From assembly GCA_017425245.1 (NCBI GenBank), contig JAFOOX010000070.1, forward strand, positions 1-59,379: a DNA stretch of 59,379 bases, given 5' to 3'. Within the stretch, counting starts at the first letter, position 1, and each line of letters begins with the position of its first letter. Shown piece by piece: positions 33,851 through 42,897 of the stretch. The DNA comes from Gammaproteobacteria bacterium (lineage in GTDB: Bacteria > Pseudomonadota > Gammaproteobacteria > Enterobacterales > Neiellaceae). The notes below the pieces were generated by a model. The model had not been told where the DNA came from. It worked only from the letters and a program-made list of their open reading frames with translations, and did not search any database. The position numbers and the translations under genes were made by a program.

Positions 33851-34885
33851 ATGAACGAACTGGGCAGTGCCAACATCTTCGACCTGAGCCAACTGGATCG
33901 TTTGCGCCAGGGGGCTCAGCGTCACGACGGTGACGCCTTGAAGCAGGTGGCCCAGCAGTTTGAATCGCTGTTTTTGAAGAGCTGGCTCAAGACCATGCGT
34001 GATGCCAACGAGGTGTTTGACGCAGGTGAGCCGTTCAACAGTCAGTCAACCAAGTTCTATCAGGGGATGGCGGATGATCAGATGGCCCTTGAGCTGTCGT
34101 CATCCGGGGCGCTTGGCCTGGCCGATTTGATGGTGGCTCAGCTTGCTCCCGATGGCCGCAGTCAGTTGCCGGCTTCCACGGTTCGGGGCGGCATGCCGGG
34201 TATGCCGGCGGCCGCCACCACGACTCCCCCCGATCACATTCCGCAAGTCAGCTCGCGTAGCCTCAATCTGCTCGACGACGAACAGCGGTTACGGCGCGCG
34301 GTAGCCAAGCCAGCCAGTCGTGCGCTGGCGGCAGAGTCACCGGCGGTTGCCGCCTCGACGGAAAATGTTGACCGCCCGGCAGCGCCCCATAAAGCGCTCG
34401 ACGGCTCGCCAGAGGCTTTTATCGAAGCGGTTAAACCCCACGCCCAGCAAGTAGCCGCCAAGCTCGGCATTCCGGTGGCGGTGCTGATTGCCCAGGCCGC
34501 GCTGGAAACTGGCTGGGGGCGCAAGGTGCTGGCCGATGGCAAGGGCGGCAGCAGCAATAACCTGTTCAATATCAAAGCCGATCAGCGCTGGCAGGGCGAG
34601 CGCACCCAGGTCACGGCGCTGGAGTTCGAACAAGGGGTGGCGGTTCAGCGTCGCTCCAACTTCCGGGTGTACCAATCGTTCGCGGAATCTTTCCAGGATC
34701 TCCAAAATTTCCTTGAAAATTCGTCACGTTATGAGAAGGCGATGCGTCAAACCGATGACCCGGCAAACTTTTTGCATGAGTTGCAGAAAGCCGGGTACGC
34801 GACGGATCCCCTCTACGCCAAGAAGATCCTCGCCGTGCTTGAACGGGTGAGCGCCCACCTCGAAGGAAGCGCCACACCCAAGTAA
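33851..34885 (+). CDS. flgJ: Flagellar rod assembly protein and muramidase FlgJ
   Basis: 344 residues in two domains. The N-terminal rod-scaffold part carries KQVAQQFESLFLKSWLKTMRDANEVF. A flexible Ala/Pro/Ser linker covers about 115-190. The C-terminal glucosaminidase domain (FIEAVKPHAQQVAAKLGIPVAVLIAQAALETGWGRKV) has the catalytic Glu in ALETGWG, then NNLFNIKADQRW and YQSFAESF. It opens peptidoglycan for the rod. Last gene before flgK. Confidence 0.96.
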   Translation: MNELGSANIFDLSQLDRLRQGAQRHDGDALKQVAQQFESLFLKSWLKTMRDANEVFDAGEPFNSQSTKFYQGMADDQMALELSSSGALGLADLMVAQLAPDGRSQLPASTVRGGMPGMPAAATTTPPDHIPQVSSRSLNLLDDEQRLRRAVAKPASRALAAESPAVAASTENVDRPAAPHKALDGSPEAFIEAVKPHAQQVAAKLGIPVAVLIAQAALETGWGRKVLADGKGGSSNNLFNIKADQRWQGERTQVTALEFEQGVAVQRRSNFRVYQSFAESFQDLQNFLENSSRYEKAMRQTDDPANFLHELQKAGYATDPLYAKKILAVLERVSAHLEGSATPK

Positions 34886-34912
34886 CAGGTGGCGCTACGG
34901 GAGACGCACGTC

Positions 34913-36877
34913 ATGGCAGTGGATCTATACCAGCTGGGTGTCAGCGGGCTGATGGCTTCGCAGCAGCAGCTGACCACAACTGGCCACAACATCGCCAACG
35001 TCAACACCGCCGGTTACAACCGTCAGCGGGCTGAACAGGTAACGACACCGGCCATTTGGGTGGGCGGCAACTGGTATGGCAGCGGCGTCAAAGTTGATGA
35101 TGTGGCGCGGGTATTTGATCGCTATGCCTATCGCGAAAGTTTGCTGGCGCAAACTCGCCTGAGTTATGCCGATACCCTCAACACCAAACTGTCCGGCCTT
35201 GATTCGACCTTGTCGCGTGGCGGCAAGGTGGTCACCGACTCACTGCAAGAGTTCTACAAAGCACTCAATGCAGTGGCCGACAAGCCCGGCGATACTGGGC
35301 TGCGCCAGATTTTGCTCGACAAGAGCGAAGTGCTGTCCAGCGAAATGCAAACCCTGACCAGCACCCTCAGTTCCCAGCGTGAATTGATCTCGTCGGAGAT
35401 CAGCCAGGTGATGACCCGGGTCGGCGAGATCGCTGATGAGATCGCCACCCTCAATCAACGCTTGATCGCCAACCAGGGGGTAAGCGGGGGGCAGAATGAT
35501 CTGCTGGATCAACGGGATCGCCTGCTCACTGAACTTTCAGAGTATGTTGGCGTGTCCAGCTATGAACATGATACGGGCGCGATCTCGGTGTTTATCGGTC
35601 AGGGTCAGACTCTGGTGACCGAAGTGACGGCGCTTGATACCCAGACGGTGTCTGGTAATCCCGACCCCTTGATGAGCGAGGTGGTGCTGACTAACCGAGG
35701 CTCGGTAATCGAGCTGGATGAAGGCAGTTTGGGTGGCAAGTTGGGCGCGCTGTTTGCCTATCGTGACGGTTATCTCAAGCAGTCGATGGCCGAGCTCGAT
35801 CTGGTGGCCATGGGTATTGCCGAGACTGTTAATGATCAGCAGGCGCGTGGTCTCGATCTCAATGGTCTGGCGGGTGCCAATCTGTTTGCTGACATCAATG
35901 GCACCAGCGATCAACAGGCACGCATGCTGGCCCGCAACGGCAATACAGGCACGCTGATCGGTGCGATCCGCATTGATAATGTCAGTGAGCTGACGGCCAG
36001 TGATTACCGCCTCGATTACGACGGCAGTGACTATATTCTGACCAACCTCTCCAGCGGTAGCGCTACCACCCTTGGTGCCCCAGGTGCTGGTCCGTTTACC
36101 ACGGCTGACGGCTTCACCTTTGTCGAAGCCAGTGGTGCACCAGCCGCTGGTGACAGCTGGATTGTGCGCCCCACCCGTGACGGCGTGGCCAACTTCGAGG
36201 TTGAGCTGCAGCAGGCCAGTGGCATAGCCGCCGCCATGCCGGTGGCGGTGGTGGCCTCGAGCAATAACGTTAGTAGTGGCAGGGTAGAGATCGCCCAGGT
36301 CAATGATCCGGTGGCGGCTCGGGCTCTGGCCGAAATGCGCCTTGAGGTGCTGGAAAACCCGCCAGGCACCTTTACCTACACCCTGTATGACAACAGTAAT
36401 GCAGTAATGGGGACCGGTGCTTACACGCCCCCCGAGCAGACCATTGATGTGCCGCCACTGCCCTCAGCGGCGGCCTTTTCGCTCAAGATCAGTGGCCAGC
36501 CTTCAGGTCAGGCGCCGTTCGCCCCCGAGCGCTTTGACATTCGCGACGCCTTTGGGGTTGGTAATGGCGATAACGCCCTCAAGCTGGCTGCTACCCAGTC
36601 GCAAAAGATTCTCAAGGATGGCCAGTTCGCCTTTAACGAGGCGATCACCAGCAATGCCAACCTGATTGGCGCCCAGGCCTCGTCGGCCGAAGCCAGCTAC
36701 AAGAGCGCCAGCGTCATGAATGACCAGGCGGTGGCTCGTATTGCCTCGTCGTCAGGGGTCAACCTTGATGAAGAAGCGGCCAACCTATTGCGCTTCCAGC
36801 AAGCCTATCAAGCCTCGGCGCGCATCGTGTCGGTGGCCCAAACCCTGTTTGACACCATTCTCCAAGCTGCCCGTTGA
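34913..36877 (+). CDS. flgK: Hook-filament junction protein FlgK
   Basis: 654 residues. The N-terminal motif LYQLGVSGLMASQQQLTTTGHNIANVNTAGYNRQRAEQ and the C-terminal LDEEAANLLRFQQAYQASARIVSVAQTLFDTIL are diagnostic. The central part is longer than in E. coli (547), carrying an inserted variable domain around 330-540. The start was set at the ATG 27 bp after flgJ, with GGGAGACG upstream. Confidence 0.96.
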   Translation: MAVDLYQLGVSGLMASQQQLTTTGHNIANVNTAGYNRQRAEQVTTPAIWVGGNWYGSGVKVDDVARVFDRYAYRESLLAQTRLSYADTLNTKLSGLDSTLSRGGKVVTDSLQEFYKALNAVADKPGDTGLRQILLDKSEVLSSEMQTLTSTLSSQRELISSEISQVMTRVGEIADEIATLNQRLIANQGVSGGQNDLLDQRDRLLTELSEYVGVSSYEHDTGAISVFIGQGQTLVTEVTALDTQTVSGNPDPLMSEVVLTNRGSVIELDEGSLGGKLGALFAYRDGYLKQSMAELDLVAMGIAETVNDQQARGLDLNGLAGANLFADINGTSDQQARMLARNGNTGTLIGAIRIDNVSELTASDYRLDYDGSDYILTNLSSGSATTLGAPGAGPFTTADGFTFVEASGAPAAGDSWIVRPTRDGVANFEVELQQASGIAAAMPVAVVASSNNVSSGRVEIAQVNDPVAARALAEMRLEVLENPPGTFTYTLYDNSNAVMGTGAYTPPEQTIDVPPLPSAAAFSLKISGQPSGQAPFAPERFDIRDAFGVGNGDNALKLAATQSQKILKDGQFAFNEAITSNANLIGAQASSAEASYKSASVMNDQAVARIASSSGVNLDEEAANLLRFQQAYQASARIVSVAQTLFDTILQAAR

Positions 36878-36888
36878 GGGAACTAATC

Positions 36889-38109
36889 ATGCGTGTATCT
36901 ACCTTCCAGTTCTACCAGACCAGTTCGGCCAATATCGGCCGCAAGGCGGCTGAACTGAGCAGCCAGTCCCCCTATATCTCGGATGGCAAGCGGGTGCTGA
37001 CAGCCAAGGATGATCCTGTAGCCAACGGCACCATCTCCGGTATCAAGGAGGAATTGGTGCGGCTGGAGCAGTACAACCGTAACATCGATTCAGCCGAGGC
37101 CAGTAATGCGCTCGGCGAAACCGTGTTTGCCAGTGTCGAAAATCTGTTGATGCGAGTACAGGTGCTGGCCATCGCGGCGAACAATGGCGCCAACAGTCAG
37201 GACGATATGCGGGCCATTGCTACCGAACTCAAAGGGGCCTACGACGAACTGGTCAGCCTGGCCAATACCCGCGATGAATCGGGCAATTACATCTTTGCCG
37301 GTTATCAGACCGACAAGCAGCCTTTTCTGGTCGGCGGTGATGGCTCAGTCAGCTATCAAGGTGACTATGGTGAGCGTCAGGTCCAGGTGGGTGGTGGCGT
37401 CTATGTCGCCACCAGTCAGGCCGGTGATTCGGTGTTTCTCAAGGCGCCCAATGCCATCGGCGATTTTCTACCGAGCTATGCCACCAACGGTGGGGGCATC
37501 AGTGTGCGTAAAGCTGAGATCGTTGACCCTGGCAGTTACAACGCAGTGGGCGTGCCGCCCAATTACAACTTCAGCTTTACCGACGCCGACAGCGACGGTG
37601 TCATGGAGTTGACGGTGACCGACAGTAGCTCTGCCACAGTCTATTCAACGGCGGCTTACACCCCCGGGCAAACCATTGCCTTCAACGGGATCGAGGTGGC
37701 GCTCGACGGCAATCCGTTGCCGGGTGACAGCCTGAGCCTGACCCCGGGGCAGGAGGTCAGCATCTTCGAAACCATGCAGAACCTGATTGGCTGGGTGGAA
37801 ACCAGCCGCGTCAGCGGCACGCGCGAGCAGAACGGCGTCGATTACGGCCAATATCTGTCGCAGCTCAATGCCAGCCTGACCCATATCACCACCCGCCGGG
37901 CCGAGGTGGGCTCAAGGCTCAACACCCTTGAGCGTCAGACCAATCTCAACGAGGACTTAGCGCTCACCCTCAACGAGTCCAAAGGCAAGCTTGAAGATCT
38001 CGATTACGCCAAGGCGGTTGCGGAGTTCGAGCAGGCCAAGCTGGCGTTGCAGGCATCACAGCAGACCTTTACCCAGTTGCAAGGATTGAGTTTGTTCAAC
38101 TATCTGTAG
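36889..38109 (+). CDS. flgL: Hook-filament junction protein FlgL
   Basis: 406 residues, starting MRVSTFQFYQTSSANIGRK with GAGGGAA upstream. The flagellin-like N-terminal helix (SQSPYISDGKRVLTAKDDPVANGTISGIKEEL), RDESGNYIFAGYQTDKQPF and the C-terminal DLDYAKAVAEFEQAKLALQASQQTFTQLQGLSLFNYL match FlgL. It lies 11 bp after flgK. Confidence 0.95.
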   Translation: MRVSTFQFYQTSSANIGRKAAELSSQSPYISDGKRVLTAKDDPVANGTISGIKEELVRLEQYNRNIDSAEASNALGETVFASVENLLMRVQVLAIAANNGANSQDDMRAIATELKGAYDELVSLANTRDESGNYIFAGYQTDKQPFLVGGDGSVSYQGDYGERQVQVGGGVYVATSQAGDSVFLKAPNAIGDFLPSYATNGGGISVRKAEIVDPGSYNAVGVPPNYNFSFTDADSDGVMELTVTDSSSATVYSTAAYTPGQTIAFNGIEVALDGNPLPGDSLSLTPGQEVSIFETMQNLIGWVETSRVSGTREQNGVDYGQYLSQLNASLTHITTRRAEVGSRLNTLERQTNLNEDLALTLNESKGKLEDLDYAKAVAEFEQAKLALQASQQTFTQLQGLSLFNYL

Positions 38110-38111
38110 GC

Positions 38112-38127
38112 TGGCACGGACTTTGAA
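38112..38127 (+). promoter_or_regulatory. Possible sigma-54 promoter of the first flagellin gene
   Basis: TGGCAC-N5-TTGAA matches the RpoN -24 element fully but has A instead of C in the -12 element. It lies 108 bp before the first flagellin gene. No sigma-28 element is seen in this gap. Confidence 0.5.
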
Positions 38128-38140
38128 TGTCAAGGATGAC

Positions 38141-38161
38141 CTTTTGACGCGCCGTCAAAAG
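38141..38161. repeat. Perfect inverted repeat upstream of the first flagellin gene
   Basis: CTTTTGACG and CGTCAAAAG form a perfect 9-bp stem with loop CGC. It may be an operator or an attenuator in the long leader, since no U tract follows. Confidence 0.6.
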
Positions 38162-38234
38162 CGCAACAAAAACAGTGGTCCGGATTGCTGAGTAAGCACA
38201 GGGCCCGCACTTTGAGATAAAGAGGAGCTATCCC

Positions 38235-39056
38235 ATGGGGCTTTATGTCAACACCAACGTGGCCTCGCTGAACTCGCAACGGAACCTGAACAAAGCGACC
38301 GATTCGTTGCAGACCTCATTTCAGCGATTGTCGTCAGGCTTGCGCGTCAACAGCGCCAAGGATGACGCCGCCGGCTTGCAGATCGCCAGCCGCCTGACAT
38401 CCCAGATCAACGGCCTTAACCAGGCTGCCCGAAACGCTAACGATGGTATTTCGCTGGCCCAAACTGCGGAAGGGGCGTTGGATGAAACCACCTCCATGCT
38501 GCAGCGTATCCGGGTGCTGGCTATTCAGGCAGCCAACGGTTCCAACACTCAGGCTGACCGCGATGCCCTGAACAAGGAAGTGACAGAACTGAAGCTGGAA
38601 ATTGACCGCGTTGCCAGCACCACCACCTTTGGTGGTACCTACCTGCTGCGCGGTACTTATAACACCGGCTTCCAGATCGGCCCGGATGCCAACACCATCA
38701 TTAGTGTGGCCATTACCACCTCGATGGGTACTACGGGTCTGGGTGTGGCGACTCTGGATGTCAGCACCTCATCGGGGGCCCAGCTGGCCATCAGTTCGAT
38801 TGATTCGGCGCTGGCGACGGTCAACGACGTTCGTGCTGATCTCGGTGCCAAGCAGAACCGTTTCAGCTCGACCATCCGCAACTTGCAGAGCATCGGCGAG
38901 AACGTCTCCTCGTCACGCTCACGCATCATGGATGCTGACTTCGCTGCTGAATCAGCCGCGCTGGCCCGCAACCAGGTGCTGCAGCAGGCTGCAACCTCGA
39001 TGCTGACCCAGGCCAACCAGCAGCCACAGATTGCTTTGTCCTTGCTGCAAGGCTAA
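38235..39056 (+). CDS. fliC: Flagellin (first copy)
   Basis: 273 residues, a short flagellin. The conserved N-terminal D0/D1 ([40 protein letters not shown]) and C-terminal D1/D0 ([47 protein letters not shown]) are joined by only a small variable region of about 60 residues. That region is Ser/Thr-rich, suitable for O-glycosylation by the nearby Maf system. GAGGAG lies 8 bp before the ATG. A terminator follows. It is about three-quarters identical to the second copy by eye. Confidence 0.95.
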   Translation: MGLYVNTNVASLNSQRNLNKATDSLQTSFQRLSSGLRVNSAKDDAAGLQIASRLTSQINGLNQAARNANDGISLAQTAEGALDETTSMLQRIRVLAIQAANGSNTQADRDALNKEVTELKLEIDRVASTTTFGGTYLLRGTYNTGFQIGPDANTIISVAITTSMGTTGLGVATLDVSTSSGAQLAISSIDSALATVNDVRADLGAKQNRFSSTIRNLQSIGENVSSSRSRIMDADFAAESAALARNQVLQQAATSMLTQANQQPQIALSLLQG

Positions 39057-39081
39057 ATCTATCGTTGGAACAGTCGGTTAT

Positions 39082-39113
39082 GGGGCTCCATCAGGGAGCC
39101 CCAAAATTTTTTG
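39082..39113 (+). terminator. Terminator of the first flagellin gene
   Basis: GGGGCTCC, loop ATCAG, and GGAGCCCC form an 8-bp stem followed by AAAATTTTTT, a canonical intrinsic terminator 26 bp after the stop. Confidence 0.92.
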
Positions 39114-39123
39114 GTAAAGGACC

Positions 39124-39150
39124 TAAAGGAAAATGGCAGCGGGCCGATAC
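39124..39150 (+). promoter_or_regulatory. Sigma-28 (FliA) promoter of the second flagellin gene
   Basis: TAAAGGAA, an 11-bp spacer and GCCGATAC fit the FliA consensus TAAAGTTT-N11-GCCGATAA, about 110 bp before the second flagellin gene. Confidence 0.9.
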
Positions 39151-39261
39151 AAGGGGTAAGGGTGATTACCCCGGCTCACAAACCAAGACCGGCAACGCCC
39201 GTAGTGACAAGCACAGCACCGCGCCGCTACGGCGTACCGAGAGTCCCTCAGGAGGTTTACC

Positions 39262-40080
39262 ATGGCCCTTTACGTAAACAGCAACATTTCCTCGATTAAC
39301 GCTCAGCGTAACCTGGAAAAAAGCAGCAACGCCCTTAACACCAGCTATCAGCGACTGTCATCTGGCCTGCGCATCAACAGCGCTGCCGATGACTCTGCCG
39401 GTATGCAGATCGCCAGCCGTCTGACCTCCCAGATCAACGGTTTGAACCAGGGCGCCCGTAACGCTAACGACGGTATCTCGCTGGCCCAGACTGCTGAAGG
39501 TGCCTTGGACGAAACCACCAACATGGTCCAGCGCATGCGCGTTCTGGCCCTGCAGTCTGCCAACGGCTCCAACACCGCTGATGACCGCGCAGCCCTGCAG
39601 AAAGAAGTGACCCAGCTGATTGAGGAGATCGACCGTGTTGCTTCCAGCACCACCTTCGGTGGCACCAAGCTGCTGACAGGTACCTACGACGCCAACTTCC
39701 AGGTCGGCCCGGACGCCAACACTACGATTAACATCAAAGTGTCGACCAACATGAATACCACGGGTCTGGGCATCGATGGTATCGACATCAGCACTTCCAC
39801 TGGTGCTCAGGCAGCCATCGCCAGTTTGGACAGCGCCCTGGCAACTATCAACGATGTCCGCGCTGACCTCGGTGCCAAGCAAAACCGCTTCAGCTCGACC
39901 ATCCGCAACCTGAACAGCATCATGGAAAACGTGTCTAGCTCACGTAGCCGTATTCAGGACGCTGACTTTGCGGCTGAATCGGCAGCGCTGGCCCGTAACC
40001 AGGTACTCCAGCAGGCCTCTACCTCGATGTTGGCCCAGGCTAACCAGCAGCCGCAGATTGCCCTGTCACTGATTGGCTAA
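39262..40080 (+). CDS. Flagellin (second copy)
   Basis: 272 residues with the same short layout as the first flagellin: N-terminal [52 protein letters not shown] and C-terminal [52 protein letters not shown]. The central region ([30 protein letters not shown]) is Ser/Thr-rich. CAGGAGG precedes the ATG. Expressed from FliA, probably the major late filament protein. Confidence 0.95.
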   Translation: MALYVNSNISSINAQRNLEKSSNALNTSYQRLSSGLRINSAADDSAGMQIASRLTSQINGLNQGARNANDGISLAQTAEGALDETTNMVQRMRVLALQSANGSNTADDRAALQKEVTQLIEEIDRVASSTTFGGTKLLTGTYDANFQVGPDANTTINIKVSTNMNTTGLGIDGIDISTSTGAQAAIASLDSALATINDVRADLGAKQNRFSSTIRNLNSIMENVSSSRSRIQDADFAAESAALARNQVLQQASTSMLAQANQQPQIALSLIG

Positions 40081-40117
40081 AGCGCCAGCCAGTAAGGCAA
40101 CCTGAACGATAAGTAGT

Positions 40118-40152
40118 AGGCTTGTTCGGGAGTAATCTCGAACAAGCCTTTG
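40118..40152 (+). terminator. Terminator of the second flagellin gene
   Basis: AGGCTTGTTCG and CGAACAAGCCT form an 11-bp stem that can extend by three more pairs around loop GTAA, followed by a short T tract, 38 bp after the stop. Confidence 0.85.
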
Positions 40153-40170
40153 CCTTAAGGGGGTGGGATC

Positions 40171-40599
40171 ATGTCCATGACAGTCAACGGTTTGTCAGTC
40201 ACGACAGCTGCCAGCCCGACGCCAGCCAGTTCCGGTAGCAGTGCGGCAACCGCAGATGCCACCAAAACCTCAACGCTGGTGGCGGTGCAGCAAGCCGAGC
40301 GTAATTCAGCCAAGCCGGGTGATGAGCGGGCGAAAGAGCAGGCGGCCAGTGGCGACGAGAAGGATGTCGAGAAGGCGGTAGAGGAGATTCAGCGTTTTGT
40401 TGAATCGGTGAAGAAAGGGCTGCAGTTTTCAGTCGATGACGCTGCCGAGCGCACCGTCATCAAGGTAGTGGATCAAAGCAGCGGTGAGGTGATTCGCCAG
40501 ATTCCATCGGAAGAGGCGCTCAAACTTGCCGAGCGGATCAGCAAACTGCGCGACGAGTTCAGTCAGTCCACGGGTATACTTTTGCAATCAGACGCGTAA
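40171..40599 (+). CDS. flaG: FlaG-family protein
   Basis: 142 residues. The first 75 are low-complexity Ala/Ser/Thr and charged; the conserved C-terminal FlaG core reads VEKAVEEIQRFVESVKKGLQFSVDDAAERTVIKVVDQSSGEVIRQIPSEEALKLAERI. FlaG influences filament length in Vibrio, Aeromonas and Campylobacter; its exact role is unclear. It sits between flagellin and fliD as usual. Confidence 0.9.
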   Translation: MSMTVNGLSVTTAASPTPASSGSSAATADATKTSTLVAVQQAERNSAKPGDERAKEQAASGDEKDVEKAVEEIQRFVESVKKGLQFSVDDAAERTVIKVVDQSSGEVIRQIPSEEALKLAERISKLRDEFSQSTGILLQSDA

Positions 40600-40630
40600 C
40601 GGGTGCTTCCGGCCCGAAGCGAGGTGAACC

Positions 40631-41992
40631 ATGACGACATTGGCAGGCGTTGGCTCGGGGCTTGACCTCGAAACCATGATCAGAAACTTCGTCAACATCG
40701 AAGCCCAGTCCCGGGTGGCGCCGATCAACCGGCGTGAAACGCGGTTGGAGGAGGAGATATCTGGCGTTGGTTCCTTCAAGTCGGCATTGTCCACCTTCCG
40801 CACGACGCTGAAAAAGCTTGAAGAAATTGATAATTTTGCCAAGTTTACGGCCACCACGACCTACTCTGCGGGTGGTGCCACGCAGCCGGTTGGCGCGACC
40901 ATTGGCGCGTCGGCGGTTAATGGCAACTATGACATTACCGTTCAGTCGCTCGCCGCCTCGACCCGCCTGAAGAGTGCTGCGCTGACCGGGGTAACACCCT
41001 CTACGACTGCCGTGGGTGAGGGTACGCTGACGTTCAACGGCGGCGTGGGCAACAGCTTTACCGTCGATGTGGAGGCGGGAGATACGCTGGATGACGTGGT
41101 GGCCAAGGTCAATGGCAAGAATGACAACTTTGGCGTCAGCGCCACTATCATCAACTCGGATGCTGGCCCGGTGCTGATCTTTGAGTCGAACAAGACGGGC
41201 GCAGCCAATGCGTTGACGGTGACCAGCGACGACCCCAGCCTTGATGCGCTGTCGACCGATTTGCAAACCAACCGCACGGCATCCAATGCAGTGATCACCA
41301 TTAATGGTGAAACTGTGACCAGCACCACCAACGAGATCAGCAATGCCATTACCGGGGTCACCCTTAACCTAGCGTCGACGACGGCGGTCGGGGAAAAGGT
41401 GACGCTGAATGTCGCCAGCGACACGACCAGTGTCAAGACCCTGATTCAGGAGTTCGTGGACGGTTTTAACAAGATGGCCGATCAGCTCGACAAGCTCGGT
41501 AATCCGAAGAGCGGGTTGCTGGCCTCAGATTCGGGCGTGCGTACTGCCAAGTCAGCAATGGCTAACTCGCTCGCTCAGTCGGTGACTGGGGTTGGGCAGT
41601 TCAGTAGCCTGTATGAACTGGGTGTCGAACTGGACCGTGACGGTCGGCTGACGCTCAACTCCACCAAGCTCGACAAAGCGTTGTCGGCGGACATGATGGA
41701 TGTTGGCGCGGTTTTTGCTGATAACAGCAAAGGGATAGCCAAAAAACTGCTCACCACCGTCGAAGGCTATGTAGGTACTGGCGGCTCGCTGCTCGACCGG
41801 GAGAACAATCTGGTTAAACAGCGAGACGATATTGAGGATGCGCGTGACCGACTGGACAAGTATCTGGAAGACTACGAGGCGACACTGCGCAAGCAGTACA
41901 CCGCTCTGGATTCGATCATGGCCCAGTACGCAGCAACTTCTAACTACCTAGACGGGGTGTTCAAGTCGCTATCCTCAAGCAGCAAAAAGTAA
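40631..41992 (+). CDS. fliD: Filament cap protein FliD
   Basis: 453 residues. The N-terminal VGSGLDLETMIRNFVNIEAQSRVAPINRRETRLEEEISGVGSFKSALS and the C-terminal LDKYLEDYEATLRKQYTALDSIMAQYAATSNYLDGVF are family hallmarks. Inner domain 1 has EAGDTLDDVVAKVNGKNDNFGVSATIINSD. It caps the growing filament and helps flagellin fold. GAGGTGAACC precedes the ATG. Confidence 0.96.
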   Translation: MTTLAGVGSGLDLETMIRNFVNIEAQSRVAPINRRETRLEEEISGVGSFKSALSTFRTTLKKLEEIDNFAKFTATTTYSAGGATQPVGATIGASAVNGNYDITVQSLAASTRLKSAALTGVTPSTTAVGEGTLTFNGGVGNSFTVDVEAGDTLDDVVAKVNGKNDNFGVSATIINSDAGPVLIFESNKTGAANALTVTSDDPSLDALSTDLQTNRTASNAVITINGETVTSTTNEISNAITGVTLNLASTTAVGEKVTLNVASDTTSVKTLIQEFVDGFNKMADQLDKLGNPKSGLLASDSGVRTAKSAMANSLAQSVTGVGQFSSLYELGVELDRDGRLTLNSTKLDKALSADMMDVGAVFADNSKGIAKKLLTTVEGYVGTGGSLLDRENNLVKQRDDIEDARDRLDKYLEDYEATLRKQYTALDSIMAQYAATSNYLDGVFKSLSSSSKK

Positions 41993-42013
41993 CCACTGAA
42001 GGGGGACGGCGTG

Positions 42014-42460
42014 ATGCGCGGTAACATCCGCTCTTATGTGCAGGTCGATACACAGGCATCGCTGGCCGATGCCGATCCGCACAAGGTGATTGAAGTGATG
42101 ATGACGGCCGCCCTTGACCACATCGGCAAGGCCAAGGGTGCTATCGAGCGCAGAGATATCCCCACCAAGGCGCGCAGTATCAACCGGGCGGTCGCCATTG
42201 TCTCTGGGTTGCAGGGGGCGCTGGACCACAGTGTTAATCCACAGTTTGCCCGCAGCATGGATGATGTTTACAGCTACATGAAAACCCGTCTGATCGAAGC
42301 CAGCGCGTCCATGGATGTGGCGGTGCTGGATGAGCTGTACCAGCTGTTTTATCCCATTCTTGACGCTTGGCGTTCCATCCCTGATGCGGCCAAACAGGAG
42401 GCGATCTCCCGCCGTAAGGAGTTGGGTGAGCCCGGTAAATACGGTGCTAGCGCAGGCTGA
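42014..42460 (+). CDS. fliS: Flagellin chaperone FliS
   Basis: 148 residues. The all-helical FliS pattern is clear: YVQVDTQASLADADPHKVIEVMMTAALDHIGKAKGAIERRDIPTKARSINRAVAIVSGLQGALD and YSYMKTRLIEASASMD. It binds the flagellin C-terminus in the cytoplasm. A GTG three bases upstream is possible, but the ATG has better spacing from AAGGGGGA. Confidence 0.93.
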   Translation: MRGNIRSYVQVDTQASLADADPHKVIEVMMTAALDHIGKAKGAIERRDIPTKARSINRAVAIVSGLQGALDHSVNPQFARSMDDVYSYMKTRLIEASASMDVAVLDELYQLFYPILDAWRSIPDAAKQEAISRRKELGEPGKYGASAG

Positions 42461-42465
42461 ACATC

Positions 42466-42786
42466 ATGGATGTCGCCGCCATTCTGCAAGAGATTGAAGC
42501 CATCCACGCGCAGGTGGCTCTGGCACTCGCTGATGAAACCAGCGAGTGGTCAGGGCTTCCCGCTTTGGCTGAGCGGCGCCATCAACTGGTCGTCGATCTG
42601 TGCGCCCAGCTGGATAACGGTGAAGTGCCTAGCCAAACCGTGGAACTCAACCGCCTGCTGGAACTGGTGGACGGTGACTCTAGCCAGATCGGGTTGTTGC
42701 GCCGTCTCCTGGATGATACCCGCAACAAACTGCTTGAACTCAATCAGCGGCGGCGCGCACATTCCGGCTATAGCGGCTTGAAGTAA
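42466..42786 (+). CDS. FliT-like flagellar protein
   Basis: 106 residues, helical, beginning MDVAAILQEIEAIHAQVALAL and ending LLDDTRNKLLELNQRRRAHSGYSGLK. Position directly after fliS and the three-helix pattern fit a FliT-type chaperone for FliD, though sequence similarity is weak. It starts 5 bp after fliS. Confidence 0.65.
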   Translation: MDVAAILQEIEAIHAQVALALADETSEWSGLPALAERRHQLVVDLCAQLDNGEVPSQTVELNRLLELVDGDSSQIGLLRRLLDDTRNKLLELNQRRRAHSGYSGLK

Positions 42787-42897
42787 GCTTCTCCGGGCTA
42801 GGATGTTAGCCGTTGGCTTCACCGCCGATTGGCGGGTAGAGATCAGCTGTTGAGTTGTCCTTAGCCCCCCTGTTCTATTGCGATAGCGGAGATGCGG

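Noticed and set aside
38170..38190. GTGGTCCGGATTGCT as a sigma-54 promoter for the first flagellin
   Set aside because: The GG to GC distance is two bases too short for RpoN.
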